64,000 bases of DNA from G963677325 sp963810555 (GTDB lineage Bacteria > Bacteroidota > Bacteroidia > Bacteroidales > Prolixibacteraceae). Shown piece by piece: positions 1 to 9,808 of this stretch (positions within the stretch are counted from its first letter, which is position 1; each line of letters begins with the position of its first letter). A program made the translations under genes and the position numbers. Under the pieces are notes generated by a model. That model did no database searches. It was not told the DNA's origin and saw only the letters and a program-made list of their open reading frames with translations. The stretch is taken from NCBI GenBank assembly GCA_963810555.1, contig CAWENX010000018.1:124001-188000 (forward strand), written 5' to 3'.

Positions 1-1287
1 AGTAAAAAAATCGAGAACGGTAATATTGCACGAGCGAGTCAATCACTTACGACTGCAAAGGATGAAAACCAAAAGAATGGTAAAATTACTGTCGTCACTA
101 TAACTAAGGAAAAGCAAATACTCACTGTCGGAGGTGAGAATGCAGATATAAGGGGATTTACATCGAAAGCTATTCAAACTGCCGTTGAAGCAATTCATAA
201 TATGGGTGGAGGAACAGTAAAAATCCTTCCGGGAAATTATGCCATCAGCGCTCCTGTTAAGCTTTACAGCAACATGGAACTTGTAGGTTCAGGACCTTCA
301 ACCGTATTGAAAAAAATAAAAGGTGTTCAGTCTAAAATGATTATTGATGTGGGTTACGGAGAGCTCCAGGCAACTCTTGAAGATGCTTCAGTTTTTGCTC
401 CGGGAATGGGTATCCAGATACATGATGAAAAGCAAAAAGGAGGATGGGATGCAACAACTGCTGTTATTACTGATATTAAAGGCAATACTATCTATTTTGA
501 CAACTACACTGTCCGAGATTATTCAACAGCTGATGGGGGCATGGTTTCAAATGCTTGTCCCGTTATATCGGCTGTAGAGGCTAAAAATATAACTATTTCA
601 GATCTTTCCGTTGATGGTGACAGGGCTGAGAATGAAGCAATGGACGGATGCCGCGGAGGAGCTGTTTATCTGCATAAAGTAAAAAAAGCTCTCGTTGAGA
701 GGGTAAATGTAAAAAACTTTACCTCAGATGGTATAAGCTGGCAGATCACCGAAGATGTAACCGTCAGGAATTGTGAAATTTCCGGTTGTGCCAACGCTGG
801 CTTGCACCCGGGAACAGGTTCACCAAGGACCACCATCGAAAACAATTACAGCCATGACAACGATCATTACGGACTGTTTGTCTGCTGGAGGGTAAGAGAT
901 GGAGTGGTGCGCAATAACAGGTTTGTTCATAATAACGGTTATGGACTTTCCACAGGGCATATGGATACGGATATGCTGTTTGAAAACAACATCATATCCG
1001 ATAATGCCCGGGACGGAGTTCTTTTCAGGTATGAAACCAAAGCCAATGCACCTCACAGGAACATATTCAGAAACAATGTTATAGAGAACAACGGATGGAA
1101 AGAGGGAGGTTACGGCTTTACCTTCGACAGCCCGGCAGAGAACATTGTTATTGAAGGAAATACAATCGGCAATACAAAAGGTAATTTTACCAAAGCCGCC
1201 ATACATTATACAAAAAACGGAGATCCTGTACAATTCACAAACAATAAAACAAGCAATCTTCCCGATGGGGAAGTGGTAAGAGATTAA
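1..1287 (+). CDS. Right-handed parallel beta-helix (pectate-lyase-like) protein, 5' end outside window
   Basis: The frame is open from base 1 with no stop upstream, so the gene starts before the window and about 428 residues are visible. The segment around residues 48-78 (ADIRGFTSKAIQTAVEA, then GGGTVKILPG) is the usual entry into a pectate-lyase-superfamily beta-helix. It is followed by asparagine-rich rungs such as VRNNRFVHNNGYG and FENNIISDNARDGV, typical of parallel beta-helix repeats. Such proteins are generally secreted polysaccharide lyases, glycosidases or epimerases; the substrate cannot be read from this sequence. No catalytic residues were assigned. The position beside other secreted catabolic proteins fits a carbohydrate-active role. 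A shorter start at 202 is possible but would cut the conserved entry motif. Confidence 0.85.
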   Translation, partial: SKKIENGNIARASQSLTTAKDENQKNGKITVVTITKEKQILTVGGENADIRGFTSKAIQTAVEAIHNMGGGTVKILPGNYAISAPVKLYSNMELVGSGPSTVLKKIKGVQSKMIIDVGYGELQATLEDASVFAPGMGIQIHDEKQKGGWDATTAVITDIKGNTIYFDNYTVRDYSTADGGMVSNACPVISAVEAKNITISDLSVDGDRAENEAMDGCRGGAVYLHKVKKALVERVNVKNFTSDGISWQITEDVTVRNCEISGCANAGLHPGTGSPRTTIENNYSHDNDHYGLFVCWRVRDGVVRNNRFVHNNGYGLSTGHMDTDMLFENNIISDNARDGVLFRYETKANAPHRNIFRNNVIENNGWKEGGYGFTFDSPAENIVIEGNTIGNTKGNFTKAAIHYTKNGDPVQFTNNKTSNLPDGEVVRD

Positions 1288-1313
1288 TGTTCAATGACCA
1301 ATGTCCAATGTTC
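1286..1313. repeat. 4 x 7-bp tandem repeat at the gene end
   Basis: Four adjoining 7-bp units read AATGTTC, AATGACC, AATGTCC, AATGTTC, beginning inside the stop codon of the beta-helix gene. Seen directly; no function can be assigned. Confidence 0.7.
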
Positions 1314-1867
1314 AGCTCTTACGGAAGATTCGCAATTCAATGTTTTAAATGTACAGTAAATTTGAGATAAGTTATTAATTAACAAAAGAAGTATTATTAG
1401 AGATAGAGGCTTTTTTCAAACACGAACCAAAAGCGAACCAAACACGGAGCAAATACGAGCCGAATATTTTGAATATATAGTTAATCAGAAAAGATTTAAA
1501 AGCTTTGGAAAATCTAAAAATTGTTTTGTGAAGCATACAAACATAAAACTCGTATTTTGATTTATAAAATTTGATGCATAATTTTTCTTAGCACCTTTCA
1601 GACAGGGATATAAATTCCTGTTCCTTTATTTTCATTTCCCTCAATTAACAACTATTACATTTTTCCGTACAACATTACGGGAAAAAGATTGTTCCCATTG
1701 AAATTGAAGAAACAAAGTTGTAGGAAATGAAAAACAATTTATTCTGTCCATAGTTTCGATGTCTCGTAAAGATCCCAGCATGTTTAATAGCATTTCGGGG
1801 AGATTGATTAACCTGAAAGTCCGGGAAAAGGGCTGAAAGCCGGGCAGAATAAGAAAAATTTAATAAT
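1314..1867. other. Intergenic region, AT-rich, no convincing gene
   Basis: About 550 bases without a supported gene. It holds the 11-bp tandem array at 1420-1463. A TTTG at 1468-1471 follows the array, but no good TAnnTTTG partner follows it. An ORF on the minus strand (1675-1965) lacks family resemblance and overlaps the small membrane-protein ORF, so it is not called. Confidence 0.5.
1420..1463. repeat. 4 x 11-bp tandem array (orphan)
   Basis: Four contiguous 11-bp units: ACACGAACCAA, AAGCGAACCAA, ACACGGAGCAA, ATACGAGCCGA. The layout (four units of eleven bases) matches the arrays upstream of the DUF6266 gene and its relic elsewhere in the window, but the unit sequence is unrelated and no DUF6266 remnant was recognised downstream. 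Confidence 0.75.
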
Positions 1868-2050
1868 ATGAGTGCTTTATTACTTTTGGCGTTTAAATTA
1901 ATAAAATACGTAGTGATCATCACAGGGTGTATCCTGATTGCAACAGGAGTTATCCATGAAGTCAATCCTTATACATGGATAGGTTTGTTTTTAATCGCGG
2001 ATTCTTATATCCTGTTCGCTTTCGCAAGGAAAGTATTTATTGGATCATAG
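1868..2050 (+). CDS. Small two-helix membrane protein, hypothetical
   Basis: Encodes 60 residues with two hydrophobic stretches, about residues 4-27 (VVIITGCILIATGVI at its core) and 36-53 (WIGLFLIADSYILFAF), ending in a basic tail. This is a plausible small inner-membrane protein. I do not recognise the family. No clear ribosome binding site is seen and an opposite-strand ORF overlaps it, so its reality is uncertain. Confidence 0.4.
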   Translation: MSALLLLAFKLIKYVVIITGCILIATGVIHEVNPYTWIGLFLIADSYILFAFARKVFIGS

Positions 2051-2200
2051 AATGTAAGGAATTTGAATCAAAACAGGTTTTCTGATTGACACGATATCAT
2101 TGTAATGATTTATCTTCATCTCCTTTACAGCGAGGTTAAGGGGAAGAGAATGGTCATCAATAAAAATTCATATAACAGAAATTTCCACCTTCTTTCATCA

Positions 2201-2246
2201 ATAAAATAATAAGAAGAGTTAGAATAAAATAATAAGAAGAGTTAGG
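2201..2246. repeat. 23-bp direct duplication
   Basis: A 23-bp AT-rich unit starting ATAAAATAATAAGAAGAGTT is present twice head to tail (2201-2223 and 2224-2246), the copies differing only at the last base. It ends five bases before the stop of the receiver-domain gene and looks like a recent slippage or tandem duplication. Confidence 0.85.
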
Positions 2247-2250
2247 CAGA

Positions 2251-2628
2251 CTAATTATAACTTTGCGTCAGAAAAGAGGCGATTTCGTTTGTCACAGTGT
2301 GAGCATCAAATGGTTTTCTGTAGTGATAGTTTACACCGTTCTTATGAGATTTAATCTTAAAATAGTCATTGTAAGCATCACTGAAAAAACAGATCGGACA
2401 ATTAATTCTTTTTCTGTGTCTCAGATAATTTATAATTTCAAAACTGGCCATACCTGAAATGATTCCATCAACCATAATCAGTTCAAAATCTCCCCTGTGA
2501 ATTTTTTCTTTAATGGAAGAAAAGGAAGAAAATCGAATAATCATACACTCAGGCACTTTTCTTTGTAAATAGGAGTCAAGAAGTTTGGAAAAAATGAGAT
2601 TTTCCGAAATAATGGCTATCTGACGCAT
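2251..2628 (-). CDS. Stand-alone response-regulator receiver domain
   Basis: Encodes 125 residues with the CheY-like layout: a hydrophobic first strand (QIAIISEN), a phospho-acceptor aspartate in MVDGIISG near residue 53, a serine in CFFSD, and the conserved lysine in YRKPF near residue 104. There is no output domain. The acidic pair that normally binds magnesium after strand 1 reads E-N instead of D-D, so metal binding or phosphorylation may be altered. No histidine kinase lies nearby, so the partner is unknown. The gene stands alone on the minus strand between AT-rich spacers. Family assignment is fairly sure; role is not. Confidence 0.75.
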   Translation of the reverse strand: MRQIAIISENLIFSKLLDSYLQRKVPECMIIRFSSFSSIKEKIHRGDFELIMVDGIISGMASFEIINYLRHRKRINCPICFFSDAYNDYFKIKSHKNGVNYHYRKPFDAHTVTNEIASFLTQSYN

Positions 2629-2903
2629 ACTTTGTTAAGTTAATTAGGCAGTTATTATAAACCAATTAAATTGATTCTGCAGATCATTGGATAATTCCTG
2701 AATAAATCTCCCGAAAGTAAATATTTTTTTCCGTAAATGCAAATAATTTTATAAATAATTAATTAAAACAAATTAATTAACTTATTATCTGATTGTTATA
2801 AATAAGATATTTTTTAATTGTGTGGTAATATATTTTACAGTCAGTTTTACACCAGATTAGATGAACAAAACAAGACCGTTAAAGTTATGGATTCTTTCAT
2901 TGT

Positions 2904-3788
2904 TTACTTTTTTCTTATTTCATCTGCTATTTTTTCCCCCAACGATAGAGCATCCTCTTCTCCCCTGTCAAAAAAGTAAAGATAACCAGTAAATTCGGCC
3001 CTCTCAGGAAATATTTCAAATCCTTTATTCCACAATATCTTTATACACTTTATAATCTCGGCAGGAAGAACCCTTCCGAATCCGATATTGTCATTTTTAC
3101 TGTAAACACCCATAATCATTTGTCCTTTATAAGACAATTGACCGGGATCTCCTTCAAGGCCATTTTTTGTATGCAGGCTGTCACATCCAAAGATTCCGTA
3201 TTTTCGCCAGTAAAGGCAATCTTCATACTGAGGGATCGAATCTTTGTCAAAGCCGTAAATCCTGGTAATGCCTCCCCAGTTTTTATCCAACACATGCTTT
3301 TTATCAAGTCCTATATCACAAATATGCGGAAAACAAAAGTCGATATATCTGATTTTCAGAAACGGACTGTTTTTAAAAATAGATATCTCACTTCTTGCCG
3401 GTCCGGGGAATTGCTCCTTCATATTGGGAACAGGCTCCCATACAAGTGAAATGGTCTTTTCTTTAGGTGTATCTTTTATGACTTCAGCCCTGGTAAGTAA
3501 TCCCCGATGTGCAGCTCCATCGATTAAAGATCCTGCCAGATTGTGATCAGGATGCTTCTTCAAAATCACTTCCCTGATACAGGATTCAGGAGCATCCTGT
3601 CCCATCCCGTAACCATAACGCACTTTTATTACCTCATTCTCAAGACTGGCCTCTAAATTGCCCTGTTCGTCTTTCCCAACGCTTACTTTACCCCACTGCC
3701 CGCTTTCCGAGCATGAGAATAAAATAACCAAACAAAAACCAAAGAAGAAAAATTTTGCCCCTCCCATTTTCAAACCATGAGTCAACAA
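2904..3788 (-). CDS. Putative lipoprotein, hypothetical
   Basis: Up to 294 residues. After a hydrophobic segment the sequence LFSC-SES looks like a lipobox with the lipidated cysteine near residue 26, so the product is probably a periplasm- or surface-exposed lipoprotein. A methionine at residue 8 (base 3767), directly before GGAKFFFF, is a better start than the first one because it leaves a normal lipoprotein leader. The mature part is rich in aromatic residues and beta-prone, but I recognise no catalytic motif. It is the last gene of a minus-strand set of secreted proteins (2904-9599), 36 bases after the 3825-5069 gene, so co-expression is likely. Confidence 0.65.
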   Translation of the reverse strand: MLTHGLKMGGAKFFFFGFCLVILFSCSESGQWGKVSVGKDEQGNLEASLENEVIKVRYGYGMGQDAPESCIREVILKKHPDHNLAGSLIDGAAHRGLLTRAEVIKDTPKEKTISLVWEPVPNMKEQFPGPARSEISIFKNSPFLKIRYIDFCFPHICDIGLDKKHVLDKNWGGITRIYGFDKDSIPQYEDCLYWRKYGIFGCDSLHTKNGLEGDPGQLSYKGQMIMGVYSKNDNIGFGRVLPAEIIKCIKILWNKGFEIFPERAEFTGYLYFFDRGEEDALSLGEKIADEIRKK

Positions 3789-3824
3789 ATAGGATTTATA
3801 AATTCGTAAATCGTTATTCTTTCA

Positions 3825-5069
3825 TTATTCTCTATACCTGATCAGCAAAGAAGGGCCTGGATAATTAATTTCAAAGGCATGGCCCTTAGTTTCGGAATAA
3901 ATAAAAAAGGTGTTATTCCCTTTTTTCAGGTATTCAACAGGAACCGCTATTTTCAGGAAAGCATAATCGTGCAGTATGCCAGGACTGTCGGCTAAAACCC
4001 TGCCGTTTATTCCCAGCTCATGTATTGCTCCATCCTCGGGTGCTGCTGACCAGGTTGAAAGAATAAGATAAGCTGACACAGCTTTTGTAAGGTCATCACC
4101 GACAGGGATTGAGCATTCTTTTCGCTGTCCGATTCTTACCCCAAAATTTTCATCCAACCGGTCTGTATTGTACATTTTCACAACAGTGCCTTTTTGTCTG
4201 AGCCCTATGTATTCGACCGGCTGAGTTAAATAACTTAAGCCGTTTTTTGAATTAATCTTTGCAATAATTTTAATCGGCCCGTTTTGCTCAGGAACCCAGA
4301 GATTATTCCATGCCCCATTATAGGGTGGAAGATATTTCTTATCAATAATATCCTCCCAATTGCCATTATCAATAGTATAATGCCATCCTGCCTCACTGCC
4401 ATCACCGTCAAGATCATAATCTTTATAAAATCCTATATATTCCACCGATTCCACCATCTCTGGATTGTTCACTTCAGTTTTCAATCCGACAAGATTATAG
4501 GCAGTATCTTTTGGCAGCCCTTTACTTATCATTCCCTTAACACAATCTTTTGAGTCATCATAATAAATTCTTGCAGTAAATGAATATAACCAATAATGCG
4601 GCCAATTGAAATTATAACAGATTTGAGGACCGCAAAAGAAAGTAAATCTATTATCACCCTCCCTGAAAAGAGTGACAGGTACCTCAACGGGAGGATTTCC
4701 AAGAACGGTACGATAATAACAATAAGGATTACCTGGTGTCTTGGGCTGAGGAAAACTGAATTTCCGGCTGCCATTGATCTTAAATGTCTGATCACTCGTT
4801 CCGCTGTGTCCTCCCCAAAACTTCAAAGCGATTTCCGCACCAATGGCCTTATCCAGGTCATCTATATTTAAATCCACATAAAAAGAATCATAATAAGCAA
4901 ACTCGCCTTTATAAGGTGTTAGAACTTTTTTAAAGGAATATTCCTTAAAGATGCTTCCCGGTTTCAATCCATTCTCCTGTGACCACAGGGGATTAATATT
5001 GAAGAATATCAGGAAAACAAAATAAAAGTTATAAAAGAAGATTTGTCGACATATTGACAATTTTTTCAT
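3825..5069 (-). CDS. Secreted protein with beta-sandwich-like (carbohydrate-binding-like) ends, hypothetical
   Basis: 414 residues with an N-terminal hydrophobic export signal (about residues 10-30, ending near WSQ). Two regions, about 40-180 and 295-414, have the features of galactose-binding-like beta sandwiches: REGDNRFTFF in the first and KKGNNTFFIY in the second occupy equivalent places and suggest an internal duplication. The linker holds an acidic calcium-site-like stretch (DLDGDGS). I do not recognise a named family and assign no activity. It lies between the lipoprotein gene and an FG-GAP protein gene on the same strand, with gaps of 36 and 22 bases, so it is probably part of the same transcript. 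Confidence 0.65.
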   Translation of the reverse strand: MKKLSICRQIFFYNFYFVFLIFFNINPLWSQENGLKPGSIFKEYSFKKVLTPYKGEFAYYDSFYVDLNIDDLDKAIGAEIALKFWGGHSGTSDQTFKINGSRKFSFPQPKTPGNPYCYYRTVLGNPPVEVPVTLFREGDNRFTFFCGPQICYNFNWPHYWLYSFTARIYYDDSKDCVKGMISKGLPKDTAYNLVGLKTEVNNPEMVESVEYIGFYKDYDLDGDGSEAGWHYTIDNGNWEDIIDKKYLPPYNGAWNNLWVPEQNGPIKIIAKINSKNGLSYLTQPVEYIGLRQKGTVVKMYNTDRLDENFGVRIGQRKECSIPVGDDLTKAVSAYLILSTWSAAPEDGAIHELGINGRVLADSPGILHDYAFLKIAVPVEYLKKGNNTFFIYSETKGHAFEINYPGPSLLIRYRE

Positions 5070-5091
5070 AGGTTGAATAATAGAAAATCAA

Positions 5092-7116
5092 TTATTTAAT
5101 TTCTTCAAGATATTTCATAACCAATTGGTTGTCATCCCTGTTTTTAATTTCCTTGTCAAAAAATCCGATTACAAATTCATTGTTCTGGTCTTGCAGAACA
5201 GGTAAAGTATGTTGGGCCCTTCCAAAACCAAAGCAGACCATTCCATCCGGTGCTTTTCCAGCTTCAATCCCCACGGTACCGGACATGTAGGAAAATAGAT
5301 CAGGATTTTCATCCGGATTTAATTGCTTTAAAAATAAAATCCTGGAGTAGTCTTTTTGTCCTGTATAAACCCAACTCCAGTTATTATATGTACCGGTATT
5401 TTGAAGCAGATCGGGACAGGTATTCATTCTGCCGTCCAGGTTATTTCCCCAGTACATTTTTGCCGGATCATATTTTCCTGCCGGAGTACCTTCATACAAA
5501 AACCAGTAAGGAATACCGGGCACAGTTTTAACCATTGTGAATTTTGCATAATGATCGTAAAATGACCAGCGGAATTTCCAGCTGCCTGTTTTTGATATGG
5601 TCTCAATTAAATTTGAAGCAATCATTTTCGTTTCACATCTGTCAAATCCGGGATGTCCCGCATCTTGGTCGTCACCCTCAATCCCAAGATTCGGTATCCC
5701 CCTGTATTTCGAAACCGCATTGTTGGAGGGAGGCGCAGCATCAACATTTTTAAAACTGATCCAGTCTTGACCATCCTTATCAATCATGCTGATGAATCCG
5801 CCTCCCGCCTTATCATAGATATAAGTTGCAGAGGGAGTTTCAATCTTAAGTGAAGGGATTCCCTGCTCCACCGTTTCGCTGATTTTTACATCGGAAGGCT
5901 TATACTTCTCATTCGTGAGATTTCGCCATAAATAGAGAGGGCTTTTATTCCAATTGCGCGGAGCCACAATGTCCAGATCCCCGTCATTGTCAATATCCCC
6001 GATTTTCCCTCCGTAACAGGCTTTCTCAGCAATAACCTGTTTCTTCCATTCCAGGCTGTTACCCTTATTAATAAAAACCACCACAGGATGATATCCTTCC
6101 GGATTGGGTGAGTTCCCTGTAATCAGCTCTCCGCAAACGATATCCTTGTCCCCGTCATTATCCATATCGGCTACCTGGAGAGTATGGCAGTAATTCATGT
6201 ATCCCACCAGGTGCTTTTCCCATTTCTGATCTGGATCTCCGCCCGGATTGTGATACCAATACATAGGATAGCCTGTATTCTCAGCATCCGATATAACAAT
6301 ATCCTTCCATCCGTCCCCGTCCATGTCGCTGATCTTAACTTTGGTGTTATTGTCAAACCACATCCCCTTTTCACCGGTTTTCTGTGTATACCATTCAGGT
6401 GCATAGTCATGTCTGATCCAGCCGGTTTTCCTTATGTCCCTTGTCGTTTCAAACCACATCCCGTTAATAGCTATATCGGGGATGCCGTCATTGTTCAGAT
6501 CAGCCACATCCGTTCCGTCGTGAGCCGGGACTTCAATTTTCAGTATATCCCATTTCTGAGGAGTAATCTGGACATAAACATTCAGCTTATGGTCCACAGC
6601 CCGGACAACGACATCCAGTTTTCCATCACCGTTAAAATCAGCAGTCAGGATATCTTTGGCGTACGTTGAAAAACCGATATCTGTCTTTACCCAAGGCTTG
6701 CCGTCATAGTTCTTATCCCCGTAAGGATTTCTAAGCCAAAAAATATTTCCTGTATTATTCATATCATCATCGTCGGTGTCATAACGGCCTATAAGGTCAG
6801 TATAACCATCGCCGTCGATATCTGCATGGGCAAGGTCACACGCGCGGTAATTTATCTGATAAATCGGATGTTTCACAAAACCATCGGTTGAAATCCAGCA
6901 GATTGTTTTAATATTCTCTCCGTCATTCCCTTTTCCGTCGATATAATTGTCCACCACAACAATATCATTCTTCCCATCCTTGTTCACATCAAAAATCTGA
7001 GGATGAAGAGCCACCGAATTTGAAACGATGACTTTTTCAAATTTAATTCCCTGAGAAAAGCCTGAAATAAAGGGAAAAATACTAACTAAAATCAAAAGGT
7101 ATGTTTTCTTCATCAC
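5092..7116 (-). CDS. Secreted FG-GAP/VCBS repeat protein
   Basis: 674 residues starting with a signal peptide (MMKKTYLLILVSIFPFISG). Residues about 40-400 hold at least six calcium-binding blade motifs of the D-x-D/N-x-D-G type, for example DIDGDGYTDL, DFNGDGKLDV, DLNNDGIPDI, DMDGDGWKDI, DMDNDGDKDI and DIDNDGDLDI. This indicates an integrin-like beta-propeller. The last 260 or so residues are a separate domain without recognised motif, perhaps another beta sandwich. Proteins of this class are exported, bind calcium and are often found beside polysaccharide-degrading enzymes; they may bind or process glycans. No enzyme activity can be claimed. Confidence 0.85.
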   Translation of the reverse strand: MMKKTYLLILVSIFPFISGFSQGIKFEKVIVSNSVALHPQIFDVNKDGKNDIVVVDNYIDGKGNDGENIKTICWISTDGFVKHPIYQINYRACDLAHADIDGDGYTDLIGRYDTDDDDMNNTGNIFWLRNPYGDKNYDGKPWVKTDIGFSTYAKDILTADFNGDGKLDVVVRAVDHKLNVYVQITPQKWDILKIEVPAHDGTDVADLNNDGIPDIAINGMWFETTRDIRKTGWIRHDYAPEWYTQKTGEKGMWFDNNTKVKISDMDGDGWKDIVISDAENTGYPMYWYHNPGGDPDQKWEKHLVGYMNYCHTLQVADMDNDGDKDIVCGELITGNSPNPEGYHPVVVFINKGNSLEWKKQVIAEKACYGGKIGDIDNDGDLDIVAPRNWNKSPLYLWRNLTNEKYKPSDVKISETVEQGIPSLKIETPSATYIYDKAGGGFISMIDKDGQDWISFKNVDAAPPSNNAVSKYRGIPNLGIEGDDQDAGHPGFDRCETKMIASNLIETISKTGSWKFRWSFYDHYAKFTMVKTVPGIPYWFLYEGTPAGKYDPAKMYWGNNLDGRMNTCPDLLQNTGTYNNWSWVYTGQKDYSRILFLKQLNPDENPDLFSYMSGTVGIEAGKAPDGMVCFGFGRAQHTLPVLQDQNNEFVIGFFDKEIKNRDDNQLVMKYLEEIK

Positions 7117-7161
7117 AACGGATACTATTTCTTAATTCTTAATTGGCAATTCCTTTTTGCC

Positions 7162-9599
7162 TTATTTCTTCGTTTCATTAATAAACAAATCCAGTCTCGG
7201 CGTTTCCCAATTATAGGGTTTTGAGAGAATATCATAATCCCCGTCACCGTCCAGATCTGCAATTTTTCCTTCATGACAACCAATATCACTGGCAACGATA
7301 TGGGTAACAAAATTTCCTTTACCATCTCCAAGCAGGATTCTGATTGATCCCGGATTCTTTGGATCAAGCCTCATTTCAGCCGAAAAGATATCCAGGTGTC
7401 CGTCACCATTAAAATCAAGCAGTGCCAACGAATGTCCGTCGTATAACTTATCGATCAATTTTATAGGAACCCACGTACCTTCTCCCAAACCTTTATTGTC
7501 TTTTACACTCATTCTCTCCTTCCATTCATACATATACAGCGGACCTGTTCCATCTCCCGGGGCGAGGACAATTTCAGGCCGTCCGCCTTCAATAAGTTGT
7601 CCCGCCGCTGATCTTGAAAATGAATTGGAAGCATCCACAATATTTTCTCTGAATTTCCCGTTTCCAAGGTATTTGAACCATCTTCCACCTCCTACGATAT
7701 CCATGATACCGTCCCCATCGATATCAGCTTTCGCAAGTCCTTCGTGTTCATTCCTGAATCGCCAGATAGGATAAGCATCCATTCCAAATTTTGGCAGCAT
7801 CTCACTGTCATCCGAATAAGTATAAACAGCCTTTCTCGGCCATTCTGACACCTTTTTCGGGTCCTTGGGAATATCCGAAATAAAGAGGGTCTTTGCCCCC
7901 TGATTCCAGTATACAAGTTCCGTCTTGCCATCACCGTAGAAATCACCGGTTATAATATCATGATGCTTGTTCCCTCCTGATTTTTTTATGGTATATCTTT
8001 TCCATGGTTTCCCCGGATCATAGTTGGGATAAGGATTTTCCCACCACCATATTTCATTACTCCCTGCATCGCCGCCGAATATGATATCCGTATCTCCGTC
8101 ATTGTCAACATCGAGAGCAGCATTATTGGCTTCAATTCTCAAGGGTGAATTGTCAATAATATAACGGTCCCACTTCCCCTTATTGTATTTATACATAATC
8201 ACTGAAGGAGTCACACTGCGGTCGGTGATAAAAAATTCATTGATTCCATCTTTATCCACATCCGCTACAAGGCAGGAGGTTTGCTGGTTTCCCCCGTTGG
8301 TCGGCGGCAGATCACCTGTTGTTGTCGATAAATGTTTCCATTTAAACTCTTTCTTAATGGCATCGTTCCGCCATACATGCAAGTATTTGTAATTATCCCA
8401 GGCAATACTCATAACATCCAGGTCCCCGTCCGAATCAAGATCCACAAGCTGGGTACCCAGATGACTCTCATGGCCCTTGTCGGCAACCAATGTGGTGAAA
8501 TGGCCTTTACCGTCATTTTCGAACAAAAGCAGCGGATGTTCTTTTCCTTTATGCTCATTGGATATAAGGTCAATATCACCGTCATGATCAAGGTCTCCGG
8601 CATCAAGATTATTGACCGAATACCCTGTGTAAATTTTCTCCCTTTCCCATTTTCCCTGTCCTCCGTTGCCCGGATTGAAAAAGACAAAGATATTGGCATT
8701 GGGCTCCAGTCCGGGATACATCTCTTCAGAAATGGCCACATCAGCCTTGCCATCCCCGTTTAAGTCCGCAACTTCAACCCTGTCGACTGAATTAATTACC
8801 TCACCCAGTTTATGTCTGTTCCATTCCTTATCAATTGATCCGGGATTTTCATACCAGTAAACATCTCTTGGTATCTCCTTCTCCCCTTCCGGCATATCTC
8901 CTGCTACAAGATCAAGATCACCGTCACCATCGATATCGCCGACAGCAATTCCTTCGGACGAAGATGTTTTGGCTATCCTGTTAAATTTCCAATTGGATAA
9001 CTTTTCCGGATCGTCAGGAATTTTAGCAGCATATACGCCTCCTTCTGCAGCCAAGAATTATCTCTTTCTTACCTCCGGCAATCAATTGAGCGATTCTCCC
9101 GCCCTGCCCGTTCACATGATCCGTTTTGGGAATTTCGCCTATTTTCCGGCAACGTCCATGAAGATCCTTCCCAGTTATCCGCTTCAAACCAGTAAACATC
9201 AGGCAAGGCTTCAGCAATCACATCGGCATATTCATCTCCGTCCACATCAGCAAAAAGATATCCGTCGACATTCATACCCAAATCATACCGGGTCCATTTC
9301 CCTTCCATGTTCCCACCCGGATTAAGGTAGAAATAACGCCCCGAAACAATATCCTTATACCCGTCATGATTGACATCTTTGAAATCCAGCCCGAAATAAC
9401 GAAGCCATTCCGGCTTTCCCCAGTCTCCCCATTTCTGGCGGGTACTGTCCACCTCAATATACTTCCATTTATCGAGGGGAAGTTTTTGTGCAAAGGTTGA
9501 ATTGATAGTCAGGAAAAGTAGAAGCAATAGCGAAAATAAGTTTTTCATCATGATAATGGTTTTAATTACAATCGAAGGAAAAAAATTGTATTTGCCCAA
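7162..9599 (-). CDS. Secreted FG-GAP/VCBS repeat protein, split by two +1 frameshifts
   Basis: Three overlapping minus-strand frames read as one protein of about 811 residues: 9599-9069 (signal peptide, first repeats), 9217-9023 (IGEIPKTDHVNGQGGR and IAGGKKEIILG) and 9054-7162 (most of the propeller). Removing one base near 9142-9145 (a T run on the plus strand) and one near 9051 (CC) restores a continuous frame and a length divisible by three. Calcium-blade motifs recur throughout (DVNHDGYKD, DIDGDGDLDL, DLDHDGDIDL, DVDNDGDTDI, DIDGDGIMDI, DLDGDGDYDI). It is a paralogue in kind of the protein encoded downstream at 5092-7116 and probably exported. The breaks are more likely sequence errors than decay, because the rest is well preserved. 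Confidence 0.8.
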
Positions 9600-9808
9600 A
9601 TGTATAAAATTTTCAAAAAATAATTACCCACCCGTTATTTCAACTAATAAAATTTCGGTAACACAATCGGCTTTCTCCCCTACCTATCAAAATATTTTAT
9701 TTGAACAGGTACCATGTTATTCAAATAATTTATATTTTAGTTAAGAAATTAGTGCGTTTCCTGAGGAAATTTAAATTACTAAAACTTTAATCAAAAACAG
9801 TCAAAACT

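Noticed and set aside
1420..1463. CRISPR array
   Set aside because: Units are 11 bp without spacers; no cas genes in the window.
6184..6669. 161-codon plus-strand ORF inside the FG-GAP gene
   Set aside because: Antisense shadow of the strongly supported FG-GAP reading; no family pattern.
7162..9599. Programmed frameshifting in the FG-GAP gene
   Set aside because: No slippery site and downstream structure; the same +1 defect occurs in many unrelated genes.
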